Positions 22,605 through 34,440 are shown, counted from the first letter of the stretch. The stretch is DNA of 64,000 bases from Pachyseris speciosa (GCA_016490735.1 JAEMWC010000197.1:713501-777500); one strand, 5' to 3'. The notes: a model not told the origin generated them from the sequence alone. Translations and numbers: made by a program.

Positions 22605-25140
22605 ACAAACACATCACATCCACACGAGTGTAGAGTTTTGCAAGATCTTAAAGACGTCACAAACACATCCACAGAAGACAGGAAGTGTAAAGTTTTGCAA
22701 GATCTTAAGACGTCACAAACATATCCACACGAGTGTAGAGCTTTGCAAGATCTCAAAGACGTCACAAACACAAACACAGAAATGAAGTGTAGAGTTTTGC
22801 AAGGTCTTAACACGTCACAAACACATCCACACGAGTGTAGAGTATTGCAAGATCTTAAAGACGTCACAAACACATCCATAGAAGACAGGAAGTGTAAAGT
22901 TTTGCAAGATCTTAAGACGTCACAAACACATCCACACGAGTGTAGAGTTTTGCAAGATCTTAAAGACGTCACAAACACATCCACAGAAGACAGGACGTGT
23001 AGAGTTTTGCAAGATCTTAAGACGTCACAAACACATCCACACGAGTGTAGAGTTTTGCAAGATCTTAAAGACGGCACAACCACATCCACAGAAGGCAAGA
23101 AGTGTAGAGTTGTGCAAGATCTTAAGACGTCACAAACACATCCACACGAGTGTAGAGTTTTGCAAGATCTTAAAGACGTCACAAACACAATCACAGAAGT
23201 GAAGTGTAGAGTTTTGCAAGATCTTAAAGACGTCACAAACACATCCACAGAAGGCAAGAAGTGTAGAGTTTTGCAAGATCTTAAGACGTCACAAACACAT
23301 CCACAGAGGGAAGGAAGTGTAGAGTTTTGCAAGATCTTAAGACGTCACAAACACATCCACACGAGTGTAGAGTATTGCAAGATCTTAAAGATGTCACAAA
23401 CACATCCACAGAAGACAAGAAGTGTAAAGTTTTTCAAGATCGTAAGGCGTCACAAACACATCCACACGAGTGCAGAGTTTTGCAAGATCTTAAAGACGTC
23501 ACAAACACATCCACAGAAGACAAGAAGTATAAAGTTTTGCAAGATCTTGAGACGTCACAAACATATCCACACGAGTGTAGAGTTTTGCAAGATCTTAAAG
23601 ACGTCACAAACACAAACACAGAAGTGAAGTGTAGAGTTTCGCAAGATCTTAAGACGTCACAAACACATTCACACGGATGTAGAGTTTTGCAAGATCTTAA
23701 GACGTCACAAACACATCCACACGAGTGTAGAGTTTTGCAAGATCTTAAAGACGTCACAAACACATCCACAGAAGGCAAGACGTGTAGAGTTTTGCAAGAT
23801 CTTAAGACGTCACAAACACATTCACGCGGATGTAGAGTTTTGCAAGATCTTAAAGACGTCACAAACACATCCACACGAGTGTAGAGTTTTGCAAGATCTT
23901 AAAGACGTCACAAACACATCCACAGAAGGCAAGACGTGTAGAGTTTTGCAAGATCTTAAGACGTCACAAACACATCCACACGAGTGTAGAGTTTTGCAAG
24001 ATCTTAAAGACGTCACAAACACATCCACAGAAGACAAGAAGTGTAAAGTTTTGCAAGATCGTAAGGCGTCACAAAAACATCCATTCGAGTGCAGAGTTTT
24101 GCAAGATCTTAAAGACGTCACAAACACATCCACAGAGGACAAGAAGTGTAAAGTTTTGCAAGATCTTGAGACGTCACAAACATATCCACACGAGTGTAGA
24201 GTTTTGCAAGATCTTAAAGACGTCACAAACACAAACACAGAAGTGAAGTGTAGAGTTTCGCAAGATCTTAAGACGTCACAAACACATTCACACGGATGTA
24301 GAGTTTTGCAAGATCTTAAGACGTCACAAACACATCCACACGAGTGTAGAGTTTTGCAAGATCTTAAAGACGTCACAAACACATCCACAGAAGGCAAGAC
24401 GTGTAGAGTTTTGCAAGATCTTAAGACGTCACAAACACATTCACGCGGATGTAGAGTTTTGCAAGATCTTAAAGACGTCACAAACACATCCACAGAAGGC
24501 AAGACGTGTAGAGTTTTGCAAGATCTTAAGACGTCACAAACACATCCACACGAGTGTAGAGTTTTGCAAGATCTTAAAGACGTCACAAACACATCCACAG
24601 AAGGCAAGACGTGTAGAGTCTTGCAAGATCTTAAGACGTCACAAACACATCCACACGAGTGTAGAGTTTTGCAAGATCTTAAAGACGTCACAAACACATC
24701 CACACGAGTGTAGAGCTTTGCAAGATCTTAAAGACGTCACAAACACATCCACAGAAGACAAGAAGTGTAGAGTTTTGCAAGATCTTAAAGACGTCACAAA
24801 CACATCCACACGAGTGTAGAGCTTTGCAAGATCTTAAAGACGTCACAAACACATCCACAGAAGACAAGAAGTGTAGAGTTTTGCAAGATCATTAGACGTC
24901 ACAAACACATCCACACGAGTGTAGAGTTTTGCAAGATCTTAAAGACGTCACAAACACATCCACAGAAGACAAGAAGTGTAAAGTTTTGCAAGATCTTAAG
25001 ACGTCACAAACACATCCACAGAATGCGAGAAATGTAAAGTTTTGCAAGATTGTAAGGCGTCACAAACACATCCACACGAGTGTGGAGTTTTGCAAGATCA
25101 GCTGGCAAGATCATAAGGCGTCACAAACACATCCACAAAG
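22605..25140. repeat. Minisatellite with 105-bp higher-order unit
   Basis: About 2.5 kb of alternating units of 48/49 bp and 56/57 bp that share GTGTAGAGTTTTGCAAGATC, CTTAAAGACGTCACAAACAC and ATCCACA. One type continues CGAGT and the other GAAGACAAGA. A long-plus-short pair is 105 bp (35 codons), so the array stays open for hundreds of codons on both strands. The longest plus and minus ORFs (329 and 293 codons) are direct by-products. No start context, signal peptide or composition suggests a real protein. Every unit carries ACGTCA, half of a CRE palindrome. Confidence 0.95.
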
Positions 25141-25149
25141 CGGTTTGAG

Positions 25150-25418
25150 TTATACAAGGTGCGGGAGATAAGATTTAGTGTATGCTATAGTACGCCCTGC
25201 TTTGTTGTTGTTTGTTTGTTTCGATTGAAGCCTATAAACAAATTAAACCGCGGTTTCGCATCCCTCATAAACATTTTCTCTTCCATGTGCGCTTCTCTCA
25301 TAATGTTGAAAACATTCTTCTTCAGGATTGTCAAAGTGAAAGCATTTAACTTCCTGGCTTTAATGAGAGAAGCAATTAGTCAAATAATGCTAACCGGAAA
25401 CAATGATTAATCGTGGGC
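25150..25418. other. Non-coding sequence
   Basis: Follows the minisatellite; no repeat or gene recognised. Confidence 0.35.
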
Positions 25419-25419
25419 G

Positions 25420-25700
25420 TCAGCACACGCTATTGGTTTCTTCTGATGGATTTAAGGGTTTGCCAATTTGAGCTTTGTTGTGGCTGGAGATTATGGTCTT
25501 TACGTTACTCATACAGCTATAGCTCCGCTTAAGAGTGTTCCGGTTAAAGATTTTGTGGAGTGGATTGGATTTACTGGAGTGGATCAGTAAAAATGTAGAA
25601 ACCCAAGTCGGCAAATGCTTCCTTTCACTTGTTGATCGGCACTTTCCTAAATCCAATCCACTCCACAAAATCTTTAACCGGAACTGTACTTAATTTCCAG
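25420..25700 (-). mobile_element. Penelope-like fragment with terminal hairpin
   Basis: The minus strand encodes [20 protein letters not shown] and NVKTIISSHNK, characteristic of the Penelope region after RT. The stretch TCCGGTTAAAGATTTTGTGG at about 25527 recurs inverted at 25655-25685, giving a large hairpin inside the fragment. Confidence 0.75.
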
Positions 25701-25825
25701 GGGGATTTGGCCGTGATCCTGGTTGCAGAAAATGTGTGAAATTGTCTCCTAGGACCTTACCATAAAAATAAGGCCACACTGTGTATGTGTTGTACAGTAA
25801 AAATATGTGTCAACCCAGTGTGGTT

Positions 25826-25897
25826 GGTTCAGTGGCCTAGTGGTTAAGGCATCCGACCGGTAATCTGGAGACCCAGGTTCGATTCCTGGCTTAGCCA
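25826..25897 (+). tRNA. tRNA-like sequence (pseudogene or SINE head)
   Basis: 72 nt with A box GTGGCCTAGTGG, B box GGTTCGATTCC, a perfect 5-bp T stem and an acceptor stem with six of seven pairs including one wobble. The anticodon arm fits best with an irregular loop (CCGGTAAT), and position 33 is not T, so a working tRNA is unlikely. It shares the CCGGTAAT loop with the tRNA-like SINEs at 27.5-27.9 kb. Confidence 0.5.
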
Positions 25898-26019
25898 CAT
25901 TTTCACTTAATTACTTAGTTGATGATTTCTGTTTCCAAATTAACCTTGTCTGTTTGTATTTCTCAGAAATCGCTAATGAATCGCCATCCAAACGGGAATA
26001 GGCTGGTGATCCTAAGTAA

Positions 26020-26061
26020 TTAAGGCAATCAGTTGCTAATATATCCCCTCCCTACCTTACT

Positions 26062-26119
<58 letters not shown>

Positions 26120-26121
26120 AG

Positions 26122-26167
<46 letters not shown>

Positions 26168-26930
26168 TTATATATATACATTATATATATACATTTATCA
26201 GTGTGGAACTCACCTGAATATATATAGACACATATATATATATAAGTTGATTTGCAGAACTGTTGTCAGAGTGCTCAATAGAAAAACTAGAGCATTAATA
26301 TTTGAAAACAGTCTGATCAACTGAAGATTTGACTTGGCATATTTATTACTATATAGTTTCGTACCGCACAACCTGTACGGCACTCATCAGATAAATAGCC
26401 AAATGTAAAATTACAGCGTAAAGCTGATAACTATATATACAGGAGGAGTGGAAAAGTATTAGATTACAACGGTTTCTACTTCTTAACAATAGACGCTTAA
26501 AATCCGCGTGACAATGGAAGTAAGCGTGACACTGACATTTATGTACTTAAGATGACCGGAAAAGTTTAAATTTACAACGGTTTCTGTTTCGGATAAACAA
26601 CGGACACATTAAAATGGGGGTTATTACCTGCCAGTTTTGAAATTTTTGAGGAGAAATTTGTTTGCGTGTCTACAGGAAGTAATAAGTTCATTACGTTTGT
26701 TCAAGGTGGCTAAATCAGGCCTGCCTGTGTCTGTGGGAGAAGTATTTTATAATTTGCAGGCCTGATTTAGCCACCTTGAACAAACGTAATGAACTTGTTA
26801 TATATTCAGGTGAGTTCCACACTGATAAATTCAGGATAGTGCTCAACAATAATGGAGCGGTGATAAAAATGTGTTTCTACTCAATCTCGTTTCATATGGA
26901 CTTTAATACATATTTAATATTTAATACGTA

Positions 26931-26998
<68 letters not shown>

Positions 26999-27060
26999 CA
27001 ATATATAGTACAGTTAGGCAGGGAGGGGATATATTAGCAACTGATTGCTCTGTACTTAAT
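26020..27060. repeat. Foldback region with AT microsatellites
   Basis: Nested inverted repeats surround (TA)n tracts at 26065-26165 and 26935-26995. The outer arm (GTTGCTAATATATCCCCTCC) at about 26030 is inverted at 27015-27045. An inner pair is CAGTGTGGAACTCACC (26198) with its complement at 26805. A hairpin pair lies at 26685-26725 and 26757-26797 (GGTGGCTAAATCAGGCCTGC). The whole block is bracketed by direct copies of TTCCAGGGGGATTTGGCCGT near 25697 and 27086. Confidence 0.85.
26336..26400 (-). ncRNA. Type I hammerhead ribozyme
   Basis: On the minus strand, stem I 5' strand GGCTATTTAT is followed by the core CTGATGA (26384-26390), stem II (GTGCCGTAC/GTGCGGTAC with a short loop) and GAAAC (26356-26360). 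Helix III (ACTA-TA-TAGT) follows, then cleavage base A and stem I 3' strand ATAAATATGCC, which pairs with the 5' strand leaving one bulged T. All invariant core bases are present. It lies inside the 26-27 kb foldback. Type I hammerheads of this kind are known in Penelope-like terminal repeats and retrozymes. Confidence 0.8.
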
Positions 27061-27419
27061 TATTACTCTGTACTTAATTAACTTCCAGGGGGATTTGGCC
27101 GTGCATCGCCGATCGACCGGGGAGTAGTGACGTGATCCAGATTAATTATAATCCAAGAGGTAGATATTTAAACATTTACTGCAACTCTGACTTCTTCTCT
27201 TATGCGTGGAAAACCCAGCAAGAGATAACTCGCTGAAAAGGCCTCAGGACAGCAAAGTAAGCTAACAGACAACAAGCAAAACAGCGTGGAAGTAAGGATA
27301 GCTTTTTTTTTATTAAGAAGTTGACCGTATTTTTGCTTTCTAAGACCGATGGTAAATATTCCCATACAAACTCTTTTAATTTCGCCATGACCGTTATTAC
27401 GCAAGATGATCATGACAGT

Positions 27420-27585
27420 GAATGATATATGAAATGAATCATATATGAACTGCGGAAATGAAGTCAAATGAAGAATGATCCTCGCAGTTGTGAACGCAAT
27501 TTATGCAATTGCGAAAAGAAGCCTGAAAAAAAATTCAGGACTTCAACGGGGTTTGAACCCGTGACCTAGCGATTACCGGTGCGAT

Positions 27586-27626
<41 letters not shown>

Positions 27627-27640
27627 AGGTCAATTGTGGG
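27420..27640 (-). mobile_element. tRNA-like SINE, minus copy
   Basis: The tRNA-like part occupies 27541-27610 on the minus strand (GCTTCATAGCTCAGTTGG, then GGTTCAAACCCCGTTGAAG). The body and the palindromic ATATATGA...TCATATAT tail are to its left. It forms an inverted pair with the copy at 27660-27900. Confidence 0.75.
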
Positions 27641-27659
27641 GTCATATGGTCCCGTGAAA

Positions 27660-27774
27660 GAAATGAGTGGGAATGATATATGAAATGAATCATATATGAA
27701 CTGCGGAAATGAAGTCAAATGAAGAATGATCCTCGCAGTTGTGAACGCAATTTATGCCTGAGAAAAATTGACCT

Positions 27775-27815
<41 letters not shown>

Positions 27816-27900
27816 ATCGCACCGGTAATCGCGAGGTCACGGGTTCAAACCCCGTTGAAGTCCAAAATTTTCTTCAGGCTTCTTTTCGCAATTGCATAAA
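27660..27900 (+). mobile_element. tRNA-like SINE, plus copy
   Basis: The tRNA-like part occupies 27791-27861 on the plus strand, nearly identical to the minus copy, and is followed by AATTTTCTTCAGGCTTCTTTTCG. The left flank repeats in direct orientation the left flank of the minus copy (GAACTGCGGAAATGAAGTC), so the two elements share one end and are inverted at the other. Confidence 0.75.
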
Positions 27901-27954
27901 TTATGATCATGACACATGACACCCATCACACCGCAGGAGCTTGGGCCGCCTGTG

Positions 27955-28000
27955 CTCTGAGTTTCATGCTTCTTGCGAAGCAATCATCAGGCAACTGCCA
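27955..28000 (-). ncRNA. Hammerhead-like motif (weak)
   Basis: On the minus strand CTGATGA (27984-27990) is followed by a hairpin TGCTTC-GCAA-GAAGCA and GAAAC (27961-27965). Core and stem II fit, but positions 10.1/11.1 are a T-T mismatch and no clear helix III or stem I partner is seen. Probably a decayed motif or a look-alike. Confidence 0.35.
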
Positions 28001-28124
28001 GAAATAACGGTTACAATCACAGAAATTTGAAATACAGAACAATGCATACATGCATTACATTACATACTAGGCGTGTCGCGTCACGCGGGGTCGTTATCGC
28101 GAATTACATAATGACATTTCTTAA

Positions 28125-29110
28125 CAAGGGAGTTCCCTAGGTCCAGTATTATTTTTAATCTACATAAACGATTTACCGAACTGTTCCAATGCCTTAACAT
28201 TTAGAATATTTGCAGACGATACAAACGTGTTTGCTTCAGCCCGCGATCTGAAAATTCTCGAGAAAATAGTCAACTCTGAACTTAAAAAAGTGAAAATATG
28301 GTGTGATGTAAATAGATTGTCAATTAACTTCTCTAAAACAAACTTCATGATTATTAAATCGCAAAAGAAAAAAGATGAAAGTGCAGACGGTACAATAAAT
28401 GTGCTGCAAAGGAAGCAAAAAATAAAGTATTTGGGTGTTTTGCTTGATGAAACGATGTCATTTAATCACCATATTTCATACATCTGTACAAGAATTGTCC
28501 GAAACAATGGTATTATATCTAAGCTGAGACATTATCTTACTCTTCTGCAAATGAAACAAATCTACTACAGCTTAATATACCCATATATCTCATATGCAAT
28601 ATTAGCGGGGGGAAGTGCATACAAAACACATATTGATAGGATACAAACTAAACAAAATCATTCTGCCAGGCTTATTTTCTTTGCCACCGCTTATGGTGGG
28701 CACACAGAAAGTGCACTTCCCCTGCTAAATTTATTAGATGTTCTTACGGTACACAATGTTTATAGATTTCAGATTCTAAAATTCACGTACCTTAGGCATA
28801 AAGGCCTTCTGCCAAAGCTGTTTTCAAACTATTTTCAATATGCCAGTAATGTACACAAATACAATACCAGGTATGCATCGAAACGAAACCTTTACGTAAA
28901 GAAAGTGCGAACTAATACGGGAAAACAAACAATCGGATATGCGGCCTGTATTATCTGGGACAAAGTTCCCTTAAATCTTAAAGAACTAAACATATACCAA
29001 TTCTCAAAACAACTAAAACCTTATCTACTGTCAGAACAGCATAACTAAACGCAACCTAAGCATATACTCTTTCATTCCTATTATATTATACACTTAAAAC
29101 TGCTTCTTTA
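28125..29110 (+). mobile_element. 5'-truncated LINE, RT and C-terminal region
   Basis: The plus strand carries SLGPVLFLIYINDLP, the catalytic FADDT block (about 28215), then KIKYLGVLLDETM, the thumb region and a C-terminal domain ending in KPYLLSEQHN with a stop at 29046. The 273-codon ORF from 28227 is uninterrupted, so this is a relatively young copy. The 5' end is truncated just before the GVPQGS motif. No A-rich or microsatellite tail was identified with certainty. Confidence 0.85.
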
Positions 29111-29114
29111 TAAT

Positions 29115-30070
29115 AGTTCCTATCTCACTTATTTACAACTTTTAAATCTGGAGAACTGGCTAGAAAATCCTAGGATTATTTCAGCTCCAGGCTTTACCAA
29201 GTACAAACAGAAATGTTATTTAGTATTTTTTTAAACTTTATCAGCGTATGTATGTACAAGGCAAATAAAGGTGTGTTGTGTGACAGAAATTTCCTAACAT
29301 GTCTACAACACGATGTCAGCTCATTTCTTTTGTTTAGACTTGCCATTTGTGGTTTACAAATAATGAAATATTTCTCCCACAAACACAAATTGCATCTCAT
29401 AACATTATTGTCATTGGTGCTTTATCAAGGAAAAATAATACAGTGTATCATTACTTGTAGGAAACAGGGCCAACAAGAGAACCCCAAGCATTTCAAGAGA
29501 TAAAGACAAATGAAGTGGTGTTATCAGTGGGTATTCACCATCCACGAAAGGTTGGTATTCATTCTCGTCCCTCGAATCTTCACTCCATACTGCACAGGCT
29601 TGACAAAATGAGCGACTCTCGAAAGATCCGATAGGTTGACAATTCTGATTGGCTTTTTCAAACAATTCAAACAAACGGAGGTAAAACAGAACTCTTACAA
29701 ACTCTTACATGGAACTCAACCCTAAACAATTGTGCAGTTCAGCTGGAAGTCCGATATTTTCGGACTTCAAAACAGATCTTTCCAGGGTCGCTCGTTTTCT
29801 GACTGCTGGTCAAGGGAAACAAAGACCCTGGGTACAAGGTTGGTTGGTATTTGTAACCGTTAGAGCACTTTTAATTGAGTGTCGTAAAACCAAAACCATT
29901 ACTCTGACCAATCACAACAGAAGTAAGCAATGCAATGGGCCAATCAGAATATGAAGCAATTACATATAGCCAGTGCAAAGCACGGGAAAATACGCGTGTG
30001 CAAGTCATGATTGGTTTTGGTTTTGCTTCTCATTGGTTGAGAAAGTGGAAGCAATGCAAAACCAAAGCAC
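29115..30070. other. Non-coding sequence
   Basis: Contains several degenerate repeats of the form ACCAATCA...GATTGG with AAAGTGG near 29890-30060, similar to those at 5480-5780. No gene was recognised. Confidence 0.4.
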
Positions 30071-31929
30071 TCAGGGGCAACTTCTGTGGTTGTTTTTCTT
30101 TTCTCTTTTTCTGTTTAATTTTTACAAGTATTATTATTGTTATCATTTGTTCAGCTGGAAAGCATTTTGGTAATTTTAAAGGGATATGTGTTGACAAGGT
30201 CTATGGATATTCAATACAAACAAATCGACTCGAACATCCTGATAAGTGCAATGTGTTCAAAAGAAACACAGAATTCTCTCTTTTCTTTTTTCACACCAAA
30301 TTAAGGATACACTGTGTTTTTTGCAGGCCGAGTTAAGGCTAATTGTAGCCTCTTGTTTTAATTTTTCAATAGTGCCCCACAGAATTACGTGACAAGATCT
30401 TCTGCACAGCTGATGGCATGGTACTGGGGGATCAGTAATCCAGAGCAGCTGTCGCAATCAACTGCAAAGGTTTGTATAGATATCAGCAGATTGTACCTGT
30501 AGGTGTTGACTCGTCGTCCAGGTTAACGAGACTCACAGCTGGTGCGCTGTTCTAGTTTCTTAACCCTGTGAGGATTGAGTGTTACATAACATCATTGTGA
30601 TGTTGATGAAACCAAAACCAGGCCATAAAATTCTGTCTTATTGCTGGCTGCTCGATTGCTAAGTTTTAGAATGAATGCAAAGATTTGTGCATAGATTCAA
30701 GTAGGGTGATCAATTATTAATAAACAGTGGGTTGTCTAGTGGTTTACGTTAAGCACTGGTATTTTTAAATAATTTTTTAGGAAGAATTCAAGTCTGGATT
30801 TTTTTTCATCGAGGGAGTATTTTACAATGATAGACGAGATCATTATCAAGGGATTACAGCAAGTAAGTCCTTCATTGTAGGTAATTTGATTCAAAATTTT
30901 CCACCTCATACCATTAGGCATTATGGTTATTCCGTGGTTGTTTGCCCTTTTTACGATAATTATTTTGTTCAATTACTGTCGGGTTTCAGCTACCCAAACT
31001 GGACGACATTTAGGTCTGCTAATAGCCTCTTTTACAATTGCATGCTCAGTGACCTGGCCTTTGAGCGGAAACAAGGCTGGAAGTGACCTTGTTTTGATAC
31101 AAATCCCATTGCCTTTCTCATGTAAATCATGTTGTTCTTATGCTAACTATAGTCAACATTAACATGAAGAAGACGGAGAGGTTTGTATCTAAACAAGGTC
31201 GCCTCCAGCCTCGCTTCCACTCAAAGGCCAGGTCACTGAACACGCAACTGTAAAATGGGCTATTTCAACTTCACTACACATCAGACATACAATCCATTAG
31301 GTTTATTTTGGCTTCTTTCGGCCTCGCACCAGTGGCAGGCATAAACGACTTACGTTCGAAATAACAAGAGCAACAGATGATTTACAGAAGTGTAGAAAAA
31401 GCATGCAACACTGCCGGATGCGAAAAACCAAAAACCCCTGCGGGGAAAAAACTGGAGACGTATCCCCCGAACCAATGCAGTGCCACAAACCCTCCGGGGT
31501 TTAAAGGGTATCTTGTCACAACCCAAAAATAAACAACTAGGAATGTACACGGAGCAGAAAAATATATACATATACATATTATAAATATTATCAACAAAAT
31601 AACAAGCATATAGCGACTGATGCAGGCCTAGAATGGCTCCCCACGTGACGAACTAAGCCTTTATGGACAGCATGATACCCATCATGCCTCACAAATCGTA
31701 CCCAGGCCACTTCTGTTCCCGTGCCGTAGAAATATCAATTTCCGTCTAATTCGCACGCTCAATCGTCAGAAATTACATATTTCAACTTCACTACACATCA
31801 GACATACAATCCATTAGGTTTATTTTGGCTTCTTTCGGCCTCGCACCAGTGGCAGGCATAAACGACCTAGAAGACAAAGAAAGGGCTTGACGGCCTGGTA
31901 AAGAAAACTGTAAACGTAGTTAAAAAGCG

Positions 31930-32967
31930 CTACAAACCTAAGGACCTGGAAACCGAAAGCCTGACGACTGTGTTGTCTTTAACATACCCATTTTTAGCCA
32001 TTGCGGACTTCCAACGACCGTGTCTTTGAAAAACTCTATCAGGCACGCCACTATTAGCCGCCGCAGATACTCCACCCGACCTAAACGAGTGAGTGCCATA
32101 TACGTGAGGGTTGGGAACGAAATCTCGCAGCGTTTTGCGCAAGTGATCCCTGAAGGTACTATAGCTAATAGGTTGGTTCCCGGAGGCCAACTTGTATGAC
32201 ATTTTAGTCTTAATTAATCGCCTAAAAATGAATTCCTCTGAGAAAGGGTCAATATCAAACGTAGTTAAATACTCTTTCAGGATCTTAACGGGGCAGGCCG
32301 CACCCTCTCCCTCTGCAATCAGGACCTCATCTCCCTGCCTTAATTGGTCATTTTTACTCTTAACAACTTTGATTGATACATAACCGTTGTGAAAAGAAAT
32401 TTGATTTCTCTTAATTCTGATAACATCATCGAACCTGAGGAAGCCCGAAAAACACAATAAATACAAGGAAACATTTCTCAGCTCCAAGCCGTTAGACAGG
32501 TCAGCCCCGTCAACTATACTCTTGAGCAATTCGGGTGGGATAGGTTCCATCCGGTTCGACCTTCCAGTGTCTAGGATTCTCTTAGACGCTTCCCTAACCG
32601 CCACAACCAGTGAACTATCAGTAGGGGAGACCAACGCGGTGGTCTCATGAGCCCATTTAATCCCGTAGAACGCGGCATCAACTGAACTACAAGAACTGGT
32701 AGTTTCTAATAAGTACTGCAAATAAACGGCAACCGGGAGCGGTTCCGCCGGAAAATGCGATATTTCCCCCCAGCGCGACGAAAACTCCTTCCACCTAGTG
32801 AACGCACGCGTGTATCCGGTTACGGTGCCAGCAGCCCTTGACATCAGAAAAGTGGATTTTATTCTGCCAGCCAAACTCCTCAGATCAGGATGCTTGAGAT
32901 TTTCCACTTCCCTCCAGACTCCATGTTGGAAGACATCTGAAACGAGAAGAATAAAGGAAGGTAGCAA
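31930..32967 (-). CDS. Tyrosine recombinase of DIRS-type element
   Basis: 345-codon intact ORF. An N-terminal SAM-like core-binding domain (about 45-130) is followed by a catalytic domain with the tetrad pattern: Arg in GFLRFDD (about 177), His-x-x-Arg in THSFRSGG (about 295), HGRWKS, and Tyr in NGYV. This protein integrates circular cDNA by site-specific recombination. It follows the RT ORF on the same strand and may be translated from the same transcript. The start codon is uncertain because the frame is open upstream. It is intact although the RT part is frameshifted. Confidence 0.85.
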   Translation of the reverse strand: MLPSFILLVSDVFQHGVWREVENLKHPDLRSLAGRIKSTFLMSRAAGTVTGYTRAFTRWKEFSSRWGEISHFPAEPLPVAVYLQYLLETTSSCSSVDAAFYGIKWAHETTALVSPTDSSLVVAVREASKRILDTGRSNRMEPIPPELLKSIVDGADLSNGLELRNVSLYLLCFSGFLRFDDVIRIKRNQISFHNGYVSIKVVKSKNDQLRQGDEVLIAEGEGAACPVKILKEYLTTFDIDPFSEEFIFRRLIKTKMSYKLASGNQPISYSTFRDHLRKTLRDFVPNPHVYGTHSFRSGGVSAAANSGVPDRVFQRHGRWKSAMAKNGYVKDNTVVRLSVSRSLGL

Positions 32968-33018
32968 GAACTAATTTGCTCTGCATAAAACTGTTGAGTT
33001 TCGGAATCGTTGTGAAGG

Positions 33019-34000
33019 CTAAATGTACGCAGAGAAAAACAAACTCAACATGAGAATAAACGGGAACAATGAAATGATAGTGCCAATAAATGAAGCCAGA
33101 TCCCTGGTCTTAACTACACGCGATTCGCACTGACTGAGAGAATCAGCGAAATTAAGAAGTTTGAATATTCTTTGATCAGCGGCAGCAATTGTACCCTGAT
33201 CGGTATCTATAACACCACCTAACCAAATTATAACGTGAGAGGGATCCCACTGGGACTTCTGAGAGTTTACAAGAAAACCAAACCTGATTAGATCGCTATG
33301 CACCTTCAAGCTATTAATTTTAGCAATAAGCTCAGTAGCACCTCCGCCTAAACCATCATCAAGAAAAACGACAATTGGAATTCCTTGACACCTCCACATT
33401 TTAATGACAGGCTTTAATAGTTTTGTGAACAAATACGGCGCTGACGACAAACCGAATGGAAGGACAGCAAACTGAAAAAAACGAGTGTTTCCATCACCAA
33501 AATCCCAACCAAAGGTCAAGAACTTACGGTGGTAACGAAAAATCTCTACATGATGATAACCTGATTTGAGGTCGAACTTAAAAAGCGAAAAACCCCGCGA
33601 AATAATTGAAAGAGCGACCCTCAGATCTTCACATTTAAACTTTTGTTTGTAAACATACAAATTAACATGTCGTAGTCCAGTATTAGTCTCTTCTTTCCAG
33701 ACGATTGAATGGACACTGACAAGGGGTTAACAATTTCTGGCGCTCCATATAGTTCCTCAACACAATGCTTACTGAGGAGATCGTAAATCGCTTCAGAAAC
33801 GAAATCCTTCTCCCTGATAGCAGATAAGTTATTATCACTACGTTTTGGAGGAGGAATAGAAACAAAAGGAATTTTATAGCCCTCTCGAATAACTTCCAAA
33901 ATAAAACCGGGAGAATCAATTCTTTCCCACTCGGAGATGCATTTGGCTAACCTGCCCCTAACCGATACGTTGGATCATGCATGAGTGGAATCAAACTCAT
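33019..34000 (-). pseudogene. DIRS-type reverse transcriptase, frameshifted
   Basis: The first part encodes EWERIDSPGF, VIREGYKIPF and NPLSVSIQSSGKKRLILD. After a frame change near 33650 it continues with FKFDLKSGYHHVEI, PFGLSSAPYLFTKL and the catalytic VFLDDGLGGG block. The sequence ends soon after LASFIGTI, so the RNase H domain is lost. One frameshift separates the fingers from the palm. Confidence 0.85.
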
Positions 34001-34174
34001 AAGAGTCAAGAAAAGGAAACTCCTCCCAAGAAGAATGGACGCCCACACTAGGAAAATGCACATCATAATCAACATCTAAAGAGTTATCAGTAACAAAAGA
34101 ATCGACTACACCTTGCTCGTAATCGTCTAGTCAGATGCTTGTGCCGAACTTCGGATGAAACGTGGGGCATTGCG

Positions 34175-34440
34175 TTATCCAATGATATCTAAAGTATCCT
34201 GGATCTTGGCATTAAACCTGAATTGGTCTTCGTTTGCTTTCTTCTTAAGGCGCCTTGGTTCCTCCAGCTTGAGTTTCTTGATCTCGCGGATCTGGGCGTC
34301 TGAGGAATCGGCTTGCGATCGTTTCAAATCGCCAATGGATTTTTGAAAAAGTTCCGTCATTGACGCCATCATGGTCTGGTTGTTAGCTTCTATCATCTTA
34401 GCAATGTCGTCCTTCGAAACATTCCCTTCGCCCATGCTGA
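34175..34440 (-). pseudogene. DIRS-type gag-like ORF remnant
   Basis: Begins MGEGNVSKDDIAKMIEANNQ, then a helical segment with FQKSIGDLKR, REIKKLKLEEPRR and KKANEDQFRFNAK. This pattern is typical of the first ORF of cnidarian DIRS elements. The frame ends after about 90 residues, so it is truncated. Confidence 0.65.

Noticed and set aside
22493..24713. ORFs of 274-329 codons on both strands as secreted or repeat proteins
   Set aside because: They are by-products of the 105-bp minisatellite period; equally long frames on both strands and no start context.
22605..25140. CRISPR-like array
   Set aside because: Units are nearly identical throughout with no unique spacers, and the DNA is eukaryotic.
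25826..25897. Functional tRNA gene
   Set aside because: Irregular anticodon loop, no T33 and an acceptor mismatch; better explained as a tRNA-derived SINE head.
27955..28000. Fully functional hammerhead
   Set aside because: Core and stem II fit but helix III and stem I do not; kept as a weak feature only.
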